Source of the DNA: Zanthoxylum bungeanum
Taxonomy: Eukaryota; Streptophyta; Magnoliopsida; Sapindales; Rutaceae
Length of the DNA stretch: 64,000 nt
Direction: 5' to 3'
Assembly (NCBI GenBank): GCA_019454045.1
Contig: SKCR01006519.1
Span: 62,001-126,000, forward strand
The notes beneath the pieces were generated by a model. The model saw only the letters and a program-made list of their open reading frames with translations. It was not told where the DNA came from and ran no database searches. A program made the translations under genes and the position numbers. Below are positions 61,584 through 64,000 of the stretch, in pieces. Position 1 is the first letter of the stretch; every line of letters begins with the position of its first letter.

Positions 61584-64000
61584 ATGAGTGCATCCAATAA
61601 TGAGGTATCTCGTATGGATCAATTCGAAAACAGTCTCGCCAAGATCACTGAACAGTTGCAAGCCTTGTCTACTGCTGTGGCTGGTATAGCCGGGTCCCGT
61701 ACCGGGGGAAGTTCAGAAAATGCAAGGCAGGAAGTGCCTCCGAACAGATTAGGGGATGATGTCCCCATCTTTGATGATGACATGGCAGAATATGCGGCAG
61801 GCCGAATATCAGAGTCTCAGACAGAGTTGCAAAAGCTCCGAGAACAGGTTGAATCAGTTACCCGCAAGATGAGGGGTAAGAATGAAGATTTACTGAATTA
61901 CGAGTCGATGACTTTTGAAGAACAATTGCCGGCTAACTTCAAAATGCCCGATCTGGCTAAATTCAATGGAAACGGGGATCCGAGGGTACATCTCCGTCAG
62001 TATGTATCCATTATGAGTTCAGTCGGTCTATCGCAACGCCAGGCCCAGAAAATGTTCGGGATGTCACTTGAGGGGGCTCCCGTGGTATGGTACCACAGTT
62101 TGGAGAAGAAAGTGAAGGAAGATTGGAGGGAGTTGGCCGATGCCTTTCTGAAACAGTATGTCACTGATCTAGAGATCGATCTGTCACTCCGTGATCTGGA
62201 GAATGTTAAGCAAAAACTGGAGGAGAACTTTAAAGAGTATGTAGACCGATGGAGGAGTCAATTATTGAAGATGCAGACTAGGCCCTCGGAGAAGGACCAG
62301 ATTAAAATGATTATCAAGGGCACCAAACCCTCCATTTACAGCAAGTTGAGGAGGATGACCTCCATGATTACGGACTTTCGGCAGTTAAGGGAAACTGTCA
62401 TGGACATTGAAGAAGAAGAGGCGGAAAACAGAAAGTTTTATGGCCTAAGTAGGAGACCTATTGGAGGGACATCAGGTATCAAACCTGTTTCTGCGGAAGT
62501 TGCTGCCATTCGAAACCGGAGATTTTCCAACCTGGGGAGGCCTCTGTCAAAGGTGCTAGAAAAATTGAAAAGGCAAGGACTCTTAAAATCCTTGGAAGCT
62601 AAACCATTACCCAATCCCCTACCACCACATTATAACCTAAGCCTTTACTGTCACTTTCACCAACAAAAAGGCCATGACACCGACAATTGTACCCGACTCC
62701 GCCATGAAATCCAAGATCTAATAGACTCCAAGAAAATACCCGACCCAGAAACAGAACAGCCTGACACACACAGAAACCCCTTACCTAATTACCGCGCTGT
62801 ACCACCACCAACCTACATGGTCAACTCTGGCCTCCCAGAAGACTATGTCTTACAATCCTTTCACCCCCAAGCCTTTTGCCTTGGAATTTGGGACAGCAAT
62901 AGTGAGGATGAACCAGAGCAGAAAAAAAACTTTTGGCTTGATTTCTCCAGCAGTGATGAAGAAGATGTAAGGGGAATGACCCGCAGCGGCCGCTTTTACG
63001 ATGATGTGGCAGACAAGGGAAAGGAAACTTTGACCGATGGTAGGGAAGTAGGGGAAAATACAGACAAGGTTGAGGGAGATACGGTGATGAAGCAGTTGAA
63101 AAAGACCCGGGCTCAAGTTAGCATCTGGGATTTATTGTGTACGTCTCAAGAGCACAGACAGGCCTTGGTTGAGGCCCTTAATAAAATTGTGGTGCCTGAA
63201 GATGCCAACCCTGCGATGCTTGTCGGGTCAGTCCGAGGAGAAACTTTGCATAAGATTACTTTTTCAGAAGATGAACTCCCGGCTGAGGGGAGAAACCACA
63301 ACAGACCCTTGTTTATCAGGGCTGAGGTGAAGGGGAAGAAGACCTCATGTGTAATGGTGGATGATGGCTCGGCTATCAACGTGTGCCCACTAAAGATTCT
63401 GGCAAGACTAGGCATGAATGCAACAGACTTAGAACCCTCCAACATGACTATCAAAGCTTATGATGACAGCAAGCGCGGAGTTGAGGGTACCTTTGTGGCC
63501 ATGGTTAAAGTGGGCCCGGTGGAGGATGAAGTGGAGTTTACTGTTCTGGACATCCCCGCCACCTTTGCTTTACTATTGGGGAGGCCGTGGTTTCACAAGC
63601 TCGGGGGTGTGCCCTCTACCCTTCATCAGATGATCAAGCTACCATATGGAGGGGAAATCGTCACTATTCGAGCTGAGATAGATAATGCTGTGGCTGCTCT
63701 GGAGATAAGACCTTTCACGAGGTTCCAAGTGTCAGCAACCTTTGATGAATGGGTGGATCCTAGGGTGGCTAAAATTATGGAGAAAATGAAGTATGAACCA
63801 GGAAAAGGATCAAAACTACCGGATTTCAGAGGCCAGACAACCAGAAGAGGTTTGGGGTACAAGTCTGATGATGAGAAGCCAAATGTCAAGAAGAAGGGCA
63901 TGAGACTGATGGAGTACTTTGTAAAAGCTTCGGGGTATCAAGGGGAGCCTGAACCAATAGAAATCAATGGAGTTGTGGTACCCGGATTCGAAATCTTCCA
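61584..64000 (+). CDS. Ty3/gypsy gag-protease polyprotein, 5' part, open to the window end
   Basis: One uninterrupted frame of 805 codons with no stop, starting at the ATG of MSASNNEVSRMDQF. An N-terminal coiled-coil-like segment (about 80-105) is followed by a gag core with LPANFKMPDLAKFNGNGDP (about 116-134) and a WYHSLEKKVKEDWRELADAF segment. A zinc knuckle of C-x2-H-x4-H-x4-C form is at C356, H359, H364, C369. An acidic linker (about 430-470) precedes the protease, whose active-site motif is VDDGSA (D593, D594, G595) instead of the usual D-T/S-G, followed by LLLGRPWFHKLGGVPST. A G-patch-like end (about 735-760, GLGY) follows. Reverse transcriptase and the rest lie beyond the window. Domain order and PBS suggest Tat/Ogre, which I rate as probable. 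The lack of any stop suggests recent activity. Confidence 0.9.
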   Translation, partial: MSASNNEVSRMDQFENSLAKITEQLQALSTAVAGIAGSRTGGSSENARQEVPPNRLGDDVPIFDDDMAEYAAGRISESQTELQKLREQVESVTRKMRGKNEDLLNYESMTFEEQLPANFKMPDLAKFNGNGDPRVHLRQYVSIMSSVGLSQRQAQKMFGMSLEGAPVVWYHSLEKKVKEDWRELADAFLKQYVTDLEIDLSLRDLENVKQKLEENFKEYVDRWRSQLLKMQTRPSEKDQIKMIIKGTKPSIYSKLRRMTSMITDFRQLRETVMDIEEEEAENRKFYGLSRRPIGGTSGIKPVSAEVAAIRNRRFSNLGRPLSKVLEKLKRQGLLKSLEAKPLPNPLPPHYNLSLYCHFHQQKGHDTDNCTRLRHEIQDLIDSKKIPDPETEQPDTHRNPLPNYRAVPPPTYMVNSGLPEDYVLQSFHPQAFCLGIWDSNSEDEPEQKKNFWLDFSSSDEEDVRGMTRSGRFYDDVADKGKETLTDGREVGENTDKVEGDTVMKQLKKTRAQVSIWDLLCTSQEHRQALVEALNKIVVPEDANPAMLVGSVRGETLHKITFSEDELPAEGRNHNRPLFIRAEVKGKKTSCVMVDDGSAINVCPLKILARLGMNATDLEPSNMTIKAYDDSKRGVEGTFVAMVKVGPVEDEVEFTVLDIPATFALLLGRPWFHKLGGVPSTLHQMIKLPYGGEIVTIRAEIDNAVAALEIRPFTRFQVSATFDEWVDPRVAKIMEKMKYEPGKGSKLPDFRGQTTRRGLGYKSDDEKPNVKKKGMRLMEYFVKASGYQGEPEPIEINGVVVPGFEIF

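Noticed and set aside
1..64000. CRISPR-like arrays or bacterial-type operons
   Set aside because: All regular repeats are minisatellites or LTR repeats without unique equal-length spacers, and the genes are spliced plant genes.

Overview
The window is AT-rich nuclear DNA of a flowering plant, probably a eudicot. The evidence is split genes with GT-AG introns, two proteins typical of plants (a type II NAD(P)H dehydrogenase of the NDC1 class and a plant fatty acid amide hydrolase), and a dense cover of plant transposable elements. I cannot name the species. There is no operon structure, CRISPR array, rRNA or recognisable tRNA gene.

Layout. 1-6.8 kb is a nest of LTR retrotransposons: a 3.1-kb solo LTR (2625-5723, TSD ccaag) sits inside a second LTR-type element (548-6100, TSD gtaac), which sits inside a third. 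6.8-17.1 kb holds long LTRs of a Tekay/Del-like type: one degenerate on the plus strand, one at 9640-11698 and one 4.6-kb solo LTR at 12484-17062 (TSD gaatt), both on the minus strand. 17.1-20.3 kb is a 0.88-kb direct duplication flanking AT-rich DNA with GC-rich hairpins. At 20296-21093 are two head-to-tail non-autonomous Helitrons, ending about 230 bp upstream of an intronless gene of unknown function (21324-22130). 22.1-28.1 kb is mostly non-coding, with a hAT MITE (25794-26116) and two possible gene fragments.

28.1-34.4 kb carries an intact 11-exon NDC1 gene (541 aa). 34.4-42.5 kb is intergenic, with tRNA-derived SINEs, a hAT MITE, a 150-bp solo LTR, a CACTA end and a near-perfect foldback. 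42.5-51.6 kb is an intact 20-exon FAAH gene (607 aa) with a 4.3-kb intron full of SINEs and one apparent GC-AG intron.

51.6-58.3 kb is a repeat mosaic: a 1.1-1.2-kb segment with hAT transposase debris and a Copia-like LTR occurs twice, with a degenerate zinc-finger/hAT transposase between. 58260-64000 is the 5' part of a young Ty3/gypsy element, probably Tat/Ogre-like: LTR, primer-binding site, leader and an uninterrupted gag-protease ORF running off the end. Its LTR is the same family as the solo LTR at 2.6-5.7 kb.

The three host genes all point rightwards. They have no obvious shared pathway: NDC1 serves plastid/mitochondrial quinone redox, FAAH hydrolyses N-acylethanolamines, and the first gene is unknown. 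Nothing here amounts to a new multi-gene system. The best leads are the tandem Helitrons at a promoter, the nested solo LTRs, the intact gag-pro ORF, tandem-repeat turnover inside LTRs, GTTCGAAC-rich arrays in unrelated LTRs, and unusual splice sites in both large genes.
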